64,000 nt of DNA from Buchnera aphidicola (Hyalopterus amygdali) (lineage in GTDB: Bacteria; Pseudomonadota; Gammaproteobacteria; Enterobacterales; Enterobacteriaceae), in assembly GCF_964059015.1 (NCBI RefSeq), contig NZ_OZ060383.1:62001-126000 (forward strand). Direction: 5' to 3'. A program made the position numbers and the translations under genes. Under the pieces are notes generated by a model. The model searched no databases and was not told the DNA's origin. It saw only the letters and a program-made list of their open reading frames with translations. Positions 50,944-60,609 of the stretch are shown piece by piece. Position 1 is the stretch's first letter; every line of letters begins with the position of its first letter.

Positions 50944-52572
50944 ATGCATAGTAAGTATAGAAAGATATTAGTAACTTGTGCCTTGCCATATGCAAATGGA
51001 CCTATTCATATAGGTCATATGCTTGAGCATATTCAAGCAGATATTTGGGTTCGTTATCAAAGAATGAGAAATCATGAAGTTTGGTTTATTTCTTCTGATG
51101 ATGCTCACGGTACGGCTATTATGTTAAAATCTGAAAAATTGGGAATAAAACCCGTACAATTAATTAAAAAAATTCGAGAAGAACATATAATAGATTTTTC
51201 AAAATTTAATATTTCTCATGATAACTACCATAGCACACATTGTAGAGAAAATTTTTTTTTACTAAGAAAAATTTTTTCATCTTTAGTAAAAAATAAATTG
51301 ATTGATGAAAAAAAAATTTCTCAATTTTATGATAACGTAAAGAAAATTTTTTTACCAGATAGGTTTATAAAAGGCATTTGTCCATTCTGTTATGCAAAAA
51401 ATCAAAACGGAGATAATTGTGAAGTATGTGGTTCAATATATGAACCAACAGATTTAATTGATCCTCTTTCAGTGATTTCCAATACAACTCCTATTTTAAA
51501 AAATACAACTCATTTATATTTTAATTTACCTGTTTTTACTAAAATGTTAAAGATATGGATAAAATCAGGTGTTTTAGAAAAATCAGTTATAAAAAAAACA
51601 GAAGAATGGTTGAAATCAGGACTAAAATCATGGGGGATTTCACGAGACGGTCCATATTTTGGATTTAAAATTCCTAAATTTTTTAATAAGTACTTTTATG
51701 TTTGGTTAGATGCTCCAATTGGTTATATAAGTGCATTTAAAAATCTTTGCAACAAAAATAAAAAAATAAATTTTAGTGAATTTTGGAAAAAAGATTCAGA
51801 ATGTGAATTATATCATTTTATCGGTAAAGATATTATCTATTTTCATACGTTATTTTGGCCTGCAATATTAGAAGCTGCTTCTTTTCGTAAACCTAATGGT
51901 ATATTTGTACATGGTCATCTTACTATCAATGGATTAAAATTATCAAAATCTCGAGGTATTTTGATTACAGCATCAGATTGGATTAAGAATTTTGATTCAG
52001 ATAGTTTGCGTTACTATTACGCAAGTAAATTAAACAACAATATTCATGATATTGAAATTAATTTACAAGATTTTATTCAAAAAATTAATACTGATATTGT
52101 AAATAAATTAGTAAATCTTGCGTCAAGAAGTAGCAGTTTTATTCATAAATTTTTTGATAGCTATCTCTCTAGTTCATTAGATAATTTAGATTTATATAAT
52201 CATTTTGTTGATATAAGTACAAAAATTTCTAATTTTTTTGAAAATCGAGAATTTAGCGCAATCATTCGAGAATGCGTAAAATTATTAGATCTTGCAAATC
52301 AATATATTAATAAGCAACAACCATGGAAAATAAAAAAAGAAAATTTTAATAAATTACATATGATTTGTACAATGGGTATTAATTTGTTTAGATTAGTTAT
52401 GATTTTTTTGAAACCAATAATACCAGATTTAGCAAGAAAAACAGAATTTTTTTTGCTTATTAATTTAACGTGGGAGAGTATAAAAAAACCGCTTTTATCT
52501 CATAAAATAAAAAAATTTTCAAAATTATACAATAGAATTAATACAGATATAATTGAAAAATTATCTATTTAA
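50944..52572 (+). CDS. metG: Methionyl-tRNA synthetase, C-terminal domain missing
   Basis: MetG charges tRNA-Met. It has 542 residues, against 677 in E. coli. The catalytic core is complete: CALPYANGPIHIGHM (HIGH), the zinc knuckle CPFCYAKNQNGDNCEVCG, WLDAPIGYISAF, and the KMSKS-type LKLSKSRGIL. The C-terminal tRNA-binding (EMAP-II-like) and dimerisation domain of E. coli is absent; the frame ends after the helical anticodon domain. The enzyme is probably a monomer, as the truncated E. coli enzyme is. Confidence 0.96.
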   Translation: MHSKYRKILVTCALPYANGPIHIGHMLEHIQADIWVRYQRMRNHEVWFISSDDAHGTAIMLKSEKLGIKPVQLIKKIREEHIIDFSKFNISHDNYHSTHCRENFFLLRKIFSSLVKNKLIDEKKISQFYDNVKKIFLPDRFIKGICPFCYAKNQNGDNCEVCGSIYEPTDLIDPLSVISNTTPILKNTTHLYFNLPVFTKMLKIWIKSGVLEKSVIKKTEEWLKSGLKSWGISRDGPYFGFKIPKFFNKYFYVWLDAPIGYISAFKNLCNKNKKINFSEFWKKDSECELYHFIGKDIIYFHTLFWPAILEAASFRKPNGIFVHGHLTINGLKLSKSRGILITASDWIKNFDSDSLRYYYASKLNNNIHDIEINLQDFIQKINTDIVNKLVNLASRSSSFIHKFFDSYLSSSLDNLDLYNHFVDISTKISNFFENREFSAIIRECVKLLDLANQYINKQQPWKIKKENFNKLHMICTMGINLFRLVMIFLKPIIPDLARKTEFFLLINLTWESIKKPLLSHKIKKFSKLYNRINTDIIEKLSI

Positions 52573-52588
52573 TACGAGTAAAATAGAA

Positions 52589-52606
52589 TATATCTTTTAA
52601 GATATA
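52589..52606. repeat. Small stem-loop between convergent metG and tilS
   Basis: TATATCTT and AAGATATA form an inverted repeat, seven or eight pairs, in the 42 bases between the converging metG and tilS ends. It could be a weak shared terminator. It is all A/T apart from one G-C pair. Confidence 0.3.
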
Positions 52607-52614
52607 ATTTTAAT

Positions 52615-53958
52615 TTAATGAAATAAAAATAAGTTATTACTATTTATCTCAATATCACTTATCCAAGAAATAATCCATTTTTTTTGAATTTCTGTTTCCC
52701 TACTATACATTTCTCTATTTATAACAAATACACCTATAGCAGAAATAAAATGATTATTATAGAATAATAGTGGAATTTGTGTCCTTAACCAAGGAGGTAT
52801 ATTACATTCCTGCCATATTTTTTTAATTTTTCTTCGTTTTTCTCGTCCTATAATAAGAATTTTTCCTTCAAATTGAAAACGAATATTAATTAATTCATTT
52901 TTTTTAGGAGCAGGTAGAACAAAACCTTTATTGTTTTGAATTAAATATCCTAAATTATTAGGAAGAAATAATTTTTTATTTTGGTTGTGCCAAAATATTA
53001 ATCTATTATTAATATTTTTTTGGGTCTTTATAAAATAAAGAGAATTTTTATAGCGTCTAATTTCATTTTTCTTTATAATAATTTTTGGATTAGCATCTGT
53101 TTTGCTAAATATTATTTCATTATAAATACATTCAATTAGTTTATATGATGGCATTTTTATATTTTTTAAAGAAATCCAGTATCGAATTAATGCTGTGCAT
53201 ATTTCTTTTTTCATATTTTTGAAGAAAGAAAAATTTAAAGATGTATCACAATTAATAAAATTTTTAATTTTTTCTTTCAATAAAATATTTTTTAACTTAG
53301 TTTCTTCACTACATATCATTGCTGTACGAGAACAATTTTTTAAAAAAAAAGGCCAACGTTTTTCTAATATTGGAATAATTTTATGACGTATGAAATTGCG
53401 ATCATAATTAATATTTAAATTACTAAAATCTTCAATCCATTTTATTTTTTTATGATTAGCCCATTGCTCAAGTTCTTTTTTTTTTATTTTTAAAAATGGA
53501 CGTACTATTTTTTTTTGACCAAAAAATCTTTCTGAATATATACCAGATAATCCAGTAGGACCACTACCTCTTTTGAGAGATAAAATTAATGTTTCGCATT
53601 GATCATTCAAATGATGTCCAGTAAGTAAAATTTCATCAGGCATCAAATGATTAAAAATAATTTTATATCTTTCAATTCTTAATTTTTCTTCAACGTTTTT
53701 TTTAAATTTTGTATTAATTTTTTCGAGGATTAATGGTACATGGGAGTGTTGGCAAACTTCTATACAGTGTTCTTCCCATTGATTTGAAGATGATTGGATA
53801 TTATGATTAATATGGATAGCACGTATTTGTATTTTAGGATAGTTTTTTTTTATTTTGATCATTTTATATAAAAGAACTGTGGAATCTATTCCACCACTAT
53901 ATGCTATTAAAAAAAAGTTCTTTTTATTTTTCAAAATAATTTTTTTAATTAAATACAT
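52615..53958 (-). CDS. tilS: tRNA(Ile)-lysidine synthase
   Basis: TilS attaches lysine to C34 of the CAU-anticodon tRNA-Ile so that it reads AUA. It has 447 residues (E. coli 432). The N-terminal PP-loop ATPase motif AYSGGIDSTVLLYKM is clear, followed by HINHNIQ, LTGHHLNDQCETLILSLKRG and RPFLKIKKKELEQWA. The C-terminal tRNA-binding part ends in IPPWLRTQIPLLFYNNHFIS and is more divergent. Heavy AUA use in an A/T-rich genome makes this enzyme indispensable. Confidence 0.95.
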   Translation of the reverse strand: MYLIKKIILKNKKNFFLIAYSGGIDSTVLLYKMIKIKKNYPKIQIRAIHINHNIQSSSNQWEEHCIEVCQHSHVPLILEKINTKFKKNVEEKLRIERYKIIFNHLMPDEILLTGHHLNDQCETLILSLKRGSGPTGLSGIYSERFFGQKKIVRPFLKIKKKELEQWANHKKIKWIEDFSNLNINYDRNFIRHKIIPILEKRWPFFLKNCSRTAMICSEETKLKNILLKEKIKNFINCDTSLNFSFFKNMKKEICTALIRYWISLKNIKMPSYKLIECIYNEIIFSKTDANPKIIIKKNEIRRYKNSLYFIKTQKNINNRLIFWHNQNKKLFLPNNLGYLIQNNKGFVLPAPKKNELINIRFQFEGKILIIGREKRRKIKKIWQECNIPPWLRTQIPLLFYNNHFISAIGVFVINREMYSRETEIQKKWIISWISDIEINSNNLFLFH

Positions 53959-53986
53959 TTTATTTGCGAAGAAAATATTTTTTTAA

Positions 53987-54060
53987 TACGTTCGAGTGGA
54001 CTTGAACCACTAACCTTTACTATGTCATAGTATTGCTCTAACCTATTGAGCTACGAACGT
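53987..54060 (-). tRNA. tRNA-Val (anticodon GAC)
   Basis: 74 bases with acceptor ACGTTCG/CGAACGT (seven perfect pairs), D arm AGCTCAATAGGTTAGAGC and T arm TAGTGGTTCAAGTCCACT. The anticodon loop ATGACAT has U33 and reads GAC, valine. It resembles E. coli tRNA-Val2 (valV/valW), which also lies near the rsx genes. The first pair of the anticodon stem is an A27-A43 mismatch. CCA is not encoded. Confidence 0.92.
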
Positions 54061-54210
54061 AGAATATTGAGTAAATATTATATTTTTTAATTTTTTATAA
54101 TTATATATTATTATTAATATAATATACAAATTTTTATTTATAAAAAATTATATTTTTAATAAAAGCTAAATTTATTAAATTAATAATATTAATTTTAAGG
54201 AAAAAAAATT

Positions 54211-54837
54211 ATGTTCACAGGTATCATACATGGATTAGGACAAGTAATATCTATAGATAAGAAAGAAAAATTTCATACTTATGTTTTAAACTTTCCATAT
54301 ATTTTGTTAAAATATCTAAAGATAGGCGATTCAGTTGCGCATAATGGATGCTGTTTAACTGTAAAAAATATTAATAATTCTTATGTATTTTTTGATGTAA
54401 TGTATATTACACTTAAAAATACTAATTTAAGAACTTTAAAGATAGGTGATTATGTTAATATTGAAAGATCATTAAAATATGGTGATGAAATGGGAGGTCA
54501 TATCATTTCTGGTCATATTATGAATACAGTTAAAATTTTTAAAATATTAAAATTAGATAACAATTATATTTTGTGGTGTCAATTACAAGATGATCACTTA
54601 TCAAAATATATTTTTTATAAAGGTTTTATTTGTCTTGATGGAATTAGTTTAACTGTGAATGATATTTTTAAAAATACATTTTGTGTTAGCATTATACCAG
54701 AAACTTTATCTTCGACTACTATAGGAAATAAAAAAATTGGAGATTTAGTTAATATTGAAATTGATTTTTATACTCAAATAATTGTAGATACCACAGAACG
54801 TTTAATCAAAAATAATATTTCTACGTTAATTAAATAA
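54211..54837 (+). CDS. ribE: Riboflavin synthase
   Basis: Riboflavin synthase (ribC in E. coli nomenclature, ribE elsewhere) dismutates two lumazines to riboflavin. It has 208 residues (E. coli 213). Two similar barrels are visible: [12 protein letters not shown]...[13 protein letters not shown], then [13 protein letters not shown]...[19 protein letters not shown] lies before the ATG. No FMN riboswitch is apparent upstream. Confidence 0.96.
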   Translation: MFTGIIHGLGQVISIDKKEKFHTYVLNFPYILLKYLKIGDSVAHNGCCLTVKNINNSYVFFDVMYITLKNTNLRTLKIGDYVNIERSLKYGDEMGGHIISGHIMNTVKIFKILKLDNNYILWCQLQDDHLSKYIFYKGFICLDGISLTVNDIFKNTFCVSIIPETLSSTTIGNKKIGDLVNIEIDFYTQIIVDTTERLIKNNISTLIK

Positions 54838-54888
54838 TTATTTTTTACTGTTATTTATAATATTTTAAGTAATATTATGGAATTTAAA

Positions 54889-55470
54889 ATGAAAAGTTAT
54901 TTTTTTTTGATTATATCAAATATATTAATTGATAATTTTATTTTAGTAAAATTTCTTGGCTTATGTCCTTTTATAGGTACATCTAACCAAATAGAAAGAT
55001 CTTTTGGAATGAGTCTGGCGACTACTTTCGTTATTCTAATATCAACAATTTTACTATGGTTTATTAACTTTTTTATTTTGTTGCCACTTAACTTAATTTA
55101 TTTAAGAATTATAGTATATATGTTAATTATTTCTTTTGGTGTACAATTGTTAGAAATTATTTTACGTGGTATAAGTCCCTTTTTTTATCGTTTGCTTGGT
55201 ATTTTTATTCCATTAATTACAACTAATTGTGCTGTTTTAGCTATCCCATTATTTAGTCTTTATTTGCATCATACATTCTTAGAATCGATATGCTATGGAG
55301 TTAGTGCTTCTTTAGGATTTAGTTTAGTTATGCTAATATTTTCTGGTATTCGCGAGCGTATATTATTATCTGATATTCCTTTAGTATTTCAAGGAGCTCC
55401 AATTGTTCTTATTACTGCAAGTTTAATGTCCATTGTTTTTATGGGTTTTAGAGGTTTAATAAAAATATAA
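54889..55470 (+). CDS. rnfA: Rnf/Rsx complex membrane subunit A
   Basis: RnfA (RsxA) is an integral membrane subunit of the Rnf ion-pumping ferredoxin:NAD oxidoreductase; in E. coli the Rsx complex keeps SoxR reduced. I start it at [15 protein letters not shown], which gives 193 residues, the E. coli length, with GGA eight bases upstream. A Met four codons earlier is open too. [10 protein letters not shown] and [17 protein letters not shown] hold the conserved Cys residues that bind the membrane Fe-S cluster with RnfE. It is first in rnfABCDGE-nth. Confidence 0.96.
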   Translation: MKSYFFLIISNILIDNFILVKFLGLCPFIGTSNQIERSFGMSLATTFVILISTILLWFINFFILLPLNLIYLRIIVYMLIISFGVQLLEIILRGISPFFYRLLGIFIPLITTNCAVLAIPLFSLYLHHTFLESICYGVSASLGFSLVMLIFSGIRERILLSDIPLVFQGAPIVLITASLMSIVFMGFRGLIKI

Positions 55471-55472
55471 TT

Positions 55473-55976
55473 ATGTCTATAATAATTGTTTTGGTTTTTT
55501 CTTTTTTGTCGTTCTTATTAGGTATAATATTAGGTTATTTTAAATATATTTTTCCAGTGAATAAAAATTCAGTTGTAGTTTTAGTAGATAATTTATTACC
55601 TCAAAGTCAATGTGCACAATGTGGTTATTCTGGATGTTTGCCTTACGCAGAAGCAATAGTCAATAAAAATGAAAAAATTAACAAATGTATTCCAGGAGGA
55701 AAAGAATTAATATTAAAAATTTCTAATTTGTTGAATATAGAAAAAATAGATAAATATTTAGATAACAATATAAAACTTTATAACGAAAAAAAAAAATATA
55801 CAACTGTTTTGATTGATGAAAAAAATTGTGTTGGGTGTTCTAAATGTGCGGCTTTTTGTCCAGTAGATGCAATAGTTGGATCCCCTAATTTTATTCATAC
55901 AGTATTACAAAAATTTTGTACTGGATGTAATATTTGTTTATTACACTGTCCAACAGATTGTATAAAAATAATTTAA
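55473..55976 (+). CDS. rnfB: Rnf/Rsx complex iron-sulfur subunit B
   Basis: RnfB takes electrons from soluble carriers. It has 167 residues (E. coli 192). An N-terminal membrane helix is followed by a four-Cys cluster ([18 protein letters not shown], then KCIPGG) and two ferredoxin-type clusters ([15 protein letters not shown] and [15 protein letters not shown]). All twelve Cys are present. The C-terminal tail after the last cluster is trimmed. The gene contains an A11 run (55786-55796) but stays in frame. Confidence 0.95.
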   Translation: MSIIIVLVFSFLSFLLGIILGYFKYIFPVNKNSVVVLVDNLLPQSQCAQCGYSGCLPYAEAIVNKNEKINKCIPGGKELILKISNLLNIEKIDKYLDNNIKLYNEKKKYTTVLIDEKNCVGCSKCAAFCPVDAIVGSPNFIHTVLQKFCTGCNICLLHCPTDCIKII

Positions 55977-55988
55977 GAATTATATCAA

Positions 55989-57614
55989 ATGATAAAAATG
56001 CATTTTTTATTCAATATTTTTTTTATAAAATATTATAAAAAAATAAAAAATTTTATAAAAAAAAAAATAAATAAAAAAAAATATAATTTTAGCGGTGGAA
56101 TAAAATGTGTGAATTTAAAAAATAATCCTGAAGAATATTTTTTAAATTATTTTCCTAATCCTAAAGAATTTTATATTTATATAAAATATGATCATTTTAA
56201 AAAAAATAATTTAAGAGTACAAGTCGGTCAAAAAGTGTTGTGTGGACAACCTTTAATTTTTGGTAGCAACAAAACAGTTCCTGTTCATTCACCTACTTCA
56301 GGTTGGATAAAAAATATAGATTTTGATTCAAATATATCTAATACTAATCAAAAAAAAATAAAAATTATAATTTTATCTGATTATTTAGATAATTGGATTA
56401 GATTAAAAACTATTAAGAATTATACAAAATATAGTCCTACAAAATTAATAAAAATTATTGATCAATCAGGAATTATTGGTCTCGGAGGAGGGGGATTTTC
56501 TTCTGCTGAAAAATTAAGATTAAGTCTTAATAAAGTACATACATTAATTGTAAATGCAGTTGAAAGTGATCCATGTATAACTGCTGACTATTGTCTTATA
56601 AAAAATTGTATTCACGAAATATTAATAGGATGTAAAATTGTAGCTTGGATATCCAAAGTCAAATGTATTTTAATTGCTATCCAAGAAGATAAATTAGAAT
56701 TAATTTTAAAAATTCAAAATCTTATTAAAGATATATCATTATTTAAAATTTGTATTTTAAAAAAAAAATATCCTGGTGGAAGTAGCAAAATACTTATTAA
56801 ATCTTTAATAGGAATAGACATTCCTTCGGGAAAACATTCTTTGGATCTAGGATATCTTATTTTTAATATAACTACTATATATGCTATTAAAAGATCTATT
56901 ATTAATGGAGAACCATTAATTCATCGTATTATAACTTTTCACAATGAGGATAAAAAAGTTTTTTCCAAAAATTTTTTTATAAAAATAGGAGTTCCTATTG
57001 ATTTTATTTTAAATTATTTAAAGATTGATATAAAAAATAAAATAATATATTCAGGAGGCGTTTTTATGAAGGATATCATTACTAATTCAGATTATTCAAT
57101 ACAAAAAAATACAAATTGTATTTATATAAAAAAAAAAGACAAAAAAATAATTGAATATCCATGTATTAACTGCGGTTATTGTGTAGAATTATGTCCAGTT
57201 AATTTGCTCCCCCAAGAAATTTTTATATATTGTAAAAGTAGTGATTCTCAAAAATTAAAAAAATTACATTTTTTAGATTGTATTGAATGTAAAATATGCG
57301 AAAAAGTTTGTCCTAGTAATATCCCGTTGGTTAAGTATTTTATAGATCAAAAAAAAATAGAAAGCAGTATCAATCTAGAGAAGAAACGAAAAGAATTATT
57401 TTCATATCTCTTTAAAAAAAGAGAAAAAAGATTATTAAGTGAAAAAAAAATTTTTTCTTCAGAAAATCAATTAATTAATATAAAAAAAACAAATATTTAT
57501 TCCGAAATTAAAGATTTGTCAAAACAATCTATAATTAATAAAAAAAATATTAGAAAAAAGATGTTAAAAGACGCTATAAAACGTGCAAAAATAAAAAATA
57601 AAATTTTAAAATGA
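55989..57614 (+). CDS. rnfC: Rnf/Rsx complex subunit C, short tail
   Basis: RnfC is the peripheral NADH-binding subunit. It has 541 residues (E. coli 740). The core is complete: [48 protein letters not shown], and two 4Fe-4S motifs [14 protein letters not shown] and [14 protein letters not shown]. The long Ala/Lys-rich repeat tail of E. coli RsxC is reduced to one unit ([14 protein letters not shown] at the end). The N-terminus carries an extra Lys/Ile-rich stretch with an A11 run (56057-56067), so the true start is uncertain. Confidence 0.94.
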   Translation: MIKMHFLFNIFFIKYYKKIKNFIKKKINKKKYNFSGGIKCVNLKNNPEEYFLNYFPNPKEFYIYIKYDHFKKNNLRVQVGQKVLCGQPLIFGSNKTVPVHSPTSGWIKNIDFDSNISNTNQKKIKIIILSDYLDNWIRLKTIKNYTKYSPTKLIKIIDQSGIIGLGGGGFSSAEKLRLSLNKVHTLIVNAVESDPCITADYCLIKNCIHEILIGCKIVAWISKVKCILIAIQEDKLELILKIQNLIKDISLFKICILKKKYPGGSSKILIKSLIGIDIPSGKHSLDLGYLIFNITTIYAIKRSIINGEPLIHRIITFHNEDKKVFSKNFFIKIGVPIDFILNYLKIDIKNKIIYSGGVFMKDIITNSDYSIQKNTNCIYIKKKDKKIIEYPCINCGYCVELCPVNLLPQEIFIYCKSSDSQKLKKLHFLDCIECKICEKVCPSNIPLVKYFIDQKKIESSINLEKKRKELFSYLFKKREKRLLSEKKIFSSENQLINIKKTNIYSEIKDLSKQSIINKKNIRKKMLKDAIKRAKIKNKILK

Positions 57615-57621
57615 AAAAAAA

Positions 57622-58653
57622 ATGAATCTTTATATATCTAATACATATAGCGTTAAAAAAATAATGATTTTAGTAATTTTATCCTGTATTCCAGGAATTT
57701 TAACTGAAATTTATTTTTTTGGATATGGGGTATTAATACAAATTTTATCAATTATAATTGTTTCTTTATTTTTTGAAATGATAATTTTAATAATTAGACG
57801 TAAAAATATTAAAAATATTTTATTTGATTATTCATCTATTTTAACTGCAGTTTTACTGGGATCTAGTATTCCTTGTGTGCTTCCTTGGTGGATGATAATT
57901 TTTGGTTCTTTTTTTTCTATTATTATTTCAAAACATTTATATGGTGGTTTAGGACAAAATATATTTAATCCAGCCATGATTGGTTATGCTATATTATTAA
58001 TCTCGTTCCCCTTGTATATGTCTTCTTGGAATGAAAAAAAATTGTCTTTATCTTTTTATAACGATATAAAACAATCAATAAATTTAATTTTATATAAAAA
58101 AAGTCTGTATGATGTAAATTTAAAATTTCATCCTGATGATTTTACGTCAGCTACACCATTAAGTGTTTTTAAAGTGAATTCTCATTTTAATTATGACGAA
58201 TCTATAAATAAAAAAATAGTTTTAGAAAAACAAAAATGTATTTCAGTCGCTTGGAATTATATAAATATTAGTTTTTTGCTGGGAGGTTTGTTTCTATTAT
58301 ATAAAAAAATTATTTGTTGGCGTATTCCATTTAGTTTTTTATTTAGTTTGGTATTTTTTTCAAGTTTAAGTTTTTTTTGTTCAAAAAATATTTCTTTTTC
58401 TCCCTTATGTCATCTTTTTTCAGGAGGAACAATGATATGTGCTTTTTTTATTGCTACAGATCCTGTTACTACTTCTGCTACGAAAATAGGAAAAATAATT
58501 TTTGGTATAATAATTGGTTTCTTAGTATGGATTATTCGAAATTATAGTGATTATCCAGATGGTATTGCATTCTCAGTATTATTTGCGAATATGATAGTTC
58601 CATTAATGGATAATTATATTAAAACATCTGGATATGGTCATAAAAATCGATGA
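57622..58653 (+). CDS. rnfD: Rnf/Rsx complex membrane flavoprotein D
   Basis: RnfD is a multi-span membrane subunit carrying covalently bound FMN. It has 343 residues (E. coli 352). The flavin-attachment motif DDFTSATPL places the acceptor Thr at about residue 178. Membrane segments such as [20 protein letters not shown] and the [14 protein letters not shown] region are conserved. Its stop overlaps the rnfG start (ATGA). Confidence 0.95.
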   Translation: MNLYISNTYSVKKIMILVILSCIPGILTEIYFFGYGVLIQILSIIIVSLFFEMIILIIRRKNIKNILFDYSSILTAVLLGSSIPCVLPWWMIIFGSFFSIIISKHLYGGLGQNIFNPAMIGYAILLISFPLYMSSWNEKKLSLSFYNDIKQSINLILYKKSLYDVNLKFHPDDFTSATPLSVFKVNSHFNYDESINKKIVLEKQKCISVAWNYINISFLLGGLFLLYKKIICWRIPFSFLFSLVFFSSLSFFCSKNISFSPLCHLFSGGTMICAFFIATDPVTTSATKIGKIIFGIIIGFLVWIIRNYSDYPDGIAFSVLFANMIVPLMDNYIKTSGYGHKNR

Positions 58654-59264
58654 AGTTTTTAAAGAAAATAATAATAAATGCATTTTTAATGACTCTTTTT
58701 TCTATTTTTTCTCTATCTAGTATAATGTATATTAATAACATCACAAAAAAAAAAATAATAGATCACAAAGAGAAAGAAAAAAATATTCTTTTCAAACAAA
58801 TTATCCCTTCTAATTTATATTATAATTTTAAAAAAAAACATTTTTTCGTGCGAAATAAATTATTAGGAGACCAAAAAAATCATAATTTGTGGTTATTTTT
58901 TAAAAATAAAGTAGCAAAAGCTGCTATTGTTGAAACTGTTGCACCTGATGGATATTCTGGATCTATTTTTATTTTAGTTGCAGCTTATTTCAATGGAAAA
59001 ATTATTGGTGTACGAGTTTTATCTCACAAAGAAACTCCAGGTATTGGAGATAAAATTGATATTTCTATTTCTAATTGGATTACTAAATTTAATAATATGA
59101 ATGTAGTTAATTTAAAAGATAAGAGTTTTTTATTAAAAAAATATGGAGGAAAAATTGAACAATTTACAGGAGCCAGTATTACACCTCAATCAGTTGCTAA
59201 TGCTGTAAATAGAACAGTTTTTTTTATTAAGGAAATACCGTTAATGTTTTCATTAAAAAAATAA
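58650..59264 (+). CDS. rnfG: Rnf/Rsx complex flavoprotein G, altered FMN site
   Basis: RnfG is a single-span periplasmic subunit with covalent FMN. It has 204 residues (E. coli 206). [14 protein letters not shown] and [13 protein letters not shown] match the family. The flavin-attachment site, DQFTGATITP in E. coli, reads [10 protein letters not shown] here (about residues 170-179): Asp is replaced by Glu and the acceptor Thr by Ser. The N-terminal part contains an A11 run (58745-58755) in frame. Confidence 0.94.
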   Translation: MKFLKKIIINAFLMTLFSIFSLSSIMYINNITKKKIIDHKEKEKNILFKQIIPSNLYYNFKKKHFFVRNKLLGDQKNHNLWLFFKNKVAKAAIVETVAPDGYSGSIFILVAAYFNGKIIGVRVLSHKETPGIGDKIDISISNWITKFNNMNVVNLKDKSFLLKKYGGKIEQFTGASITPQSVANAVNRTVFFIKEIPLMFSLKK

Positions 59265-59275
59265 TAAATATATAT

Positions 59276-59962
59276 ATGAAACTAAAAAAATTTTTACAAT
59301 ATAGAATATGGGAAAATAATTCTTCTTTAGTCCAACTTTTAGGTTTATGTCCAGTTTTAGCTATGACCACAAATTCTGTTAATGCTATAGGATTAGGATT
59401 AACAACTACCGTTATATTAACTATTACAAATGTTATTATTTCGATTTTTAAACTTTTTATACCTAAAGATATTCGAATTCCTATTTATATGATTGTTATT
59501 TCTTCAATGGTAACATGTATAGAAATGTTGTTACATGCTTATCAATTTAGTTTATATCAATCATTAGGTGTTTTTATTCCATTAATAGTAACGAATTGTA
59601 TTATTGTTGGAAGAGTAGATTTTATTGCTTATAATAGTTCTATTTTTATTTCTTTTTTAGATGGCATATCAATAGGAATAGGATCAACATTGGCAATGTT
59701 TGTAGTTGGTTCTATACGTGAAATTTTAGGAAATGGAACTTTTTTGTTTGGTATAAATAAAATTTTTAAATTTTTAAATGATTTATCTTGTTTTACGCTA
59801 ATAGATAAAAAATATACAATAATTTTAGCAATTTTGCCTCCAGGTGGTTTTTTTATATTAGGTTTTTTAATTGCTTTTAAAAATTATTTAGATTTAAGAA
59901 AAAATAAAACAAATAATGAAAATTGTTTACAATCTTGTAAATTAAAAAAATTTTATGAATAA
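59276..59962 (+). CDS. rnfE: Rnf/Rsx complex membrane subunit E
   Basis: RnfE is the pseudo-symmetric partner of RnfA in the membrane. It has 228 residues (E. coli 231). The paired Cys motifs are [14 protein letters not shown] and [16 protein letters not shown]. Six membrane segments are apparent, ending in a Lys-rich tail. It overlaps nth by eight bases. Confidence 0.96.
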   Translation: MKLKKFLQYRIWENNSSLVQLLGLCPVLAMTTNSVNAIGLGLTTTVILTITNVIISIFKLFIPKDIRIPIYMIVISSMVTCIEMLLHAYQFSLYQSLGVFIPLIVTNCIIVGRVDFIAYNSSIFISFLDGISIGIGSTLAMFVVGSIREILGNGTFLFGINKIFKFLNDLSCFTLIDKKYTIILAILPPGGFFILGFLIAFKNYLDLRKNKTNNENCLQSCKLKKFYE

Positions 59963-60584
59963 AAAAAAACGTTATGAAATTTTATTTTTATTTTTTAAAA
60001 ATAATCCTAATCCTAATACAGAATTAATTTTTTCTTCCGCTTTTGAATTATTTATTGCGGTCATTTTATCTGCGCAATCTACTGATATAATGGTTAACAA
60101 AGTTACTAGTATTTTATTTAAAGTTGCGAATACTCCTCAAGATATCCTAAATTTAGGATTCGATAAATTAAGACACTATATTAAGAGTATCGGCTTAAAT
60201 AATAGAAAAGCTTCTTATATTATAAATAGTACATTGTTAATTATAAATAAATATAAAAATCAAATTCCATCAGATCGTTGTGCATTAGAATCTTTGCCTG
60301 GAGTAGGTAGAAAAACAGCGAATATTCTCTTAAATATATTATTTCAAAAAAAAACGATCGCAGTGGATACTCATGTATTTAGAGTTGCTAATCGAACTGG
60401 ATTTGCTAAAGGTAAAAACGTAATTGATGTTGAGAAAAAAATGTTAAAAGTTGTACCATCTCTTTTTAAGAAAAACATTCATTTTTGGTTTGTTTTACAT
60501 GGTCGATATATTTGTACTGCACGTCAATTAAAATGTAAAATATGTTTAATAAAAAAATTATGTGAATTTAATAAAAAACAATAA
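59955..60584 (+). CDS. nth: Endonuclease III
   Basis: Nth is a DNA glycosylase/AP lyase that removes oxidised pyrimidines. It has 209 residues (E. coli 211). The helix-hairpin-helix with the catalytic Lys is [14 protein letters not shown], the catalytic Asp is in [11 protein letters not shown], and the 4Fe-4S ligands are C-x6-C-x2-C-x5-C in [17 protein letters not shown]. It is last in the rnf unit, as in E. coli. Confidence 0.97.
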   Translation: MNKKKRYEILFLFFKNNPNPNTELIFSSAFELFIAVILSAQSTDIMVNKVTSILFKVANTPQDILNLGFDKLRHYIKSIGLNNRKASYIINSTLLIINKYKNQIPSDRCALESLPGVGRKTANILLNILFQKKTIAVDTHVFRVANRTGFAKGKNVIDVEKKMLKVVPSLFKKNIHFWFVLHGRYICTARQLKCKICLIKKLCEFNKKQ

Positions 60585-60609
60585 ATATTAAATTTTTATA
60601 GGTACATAA

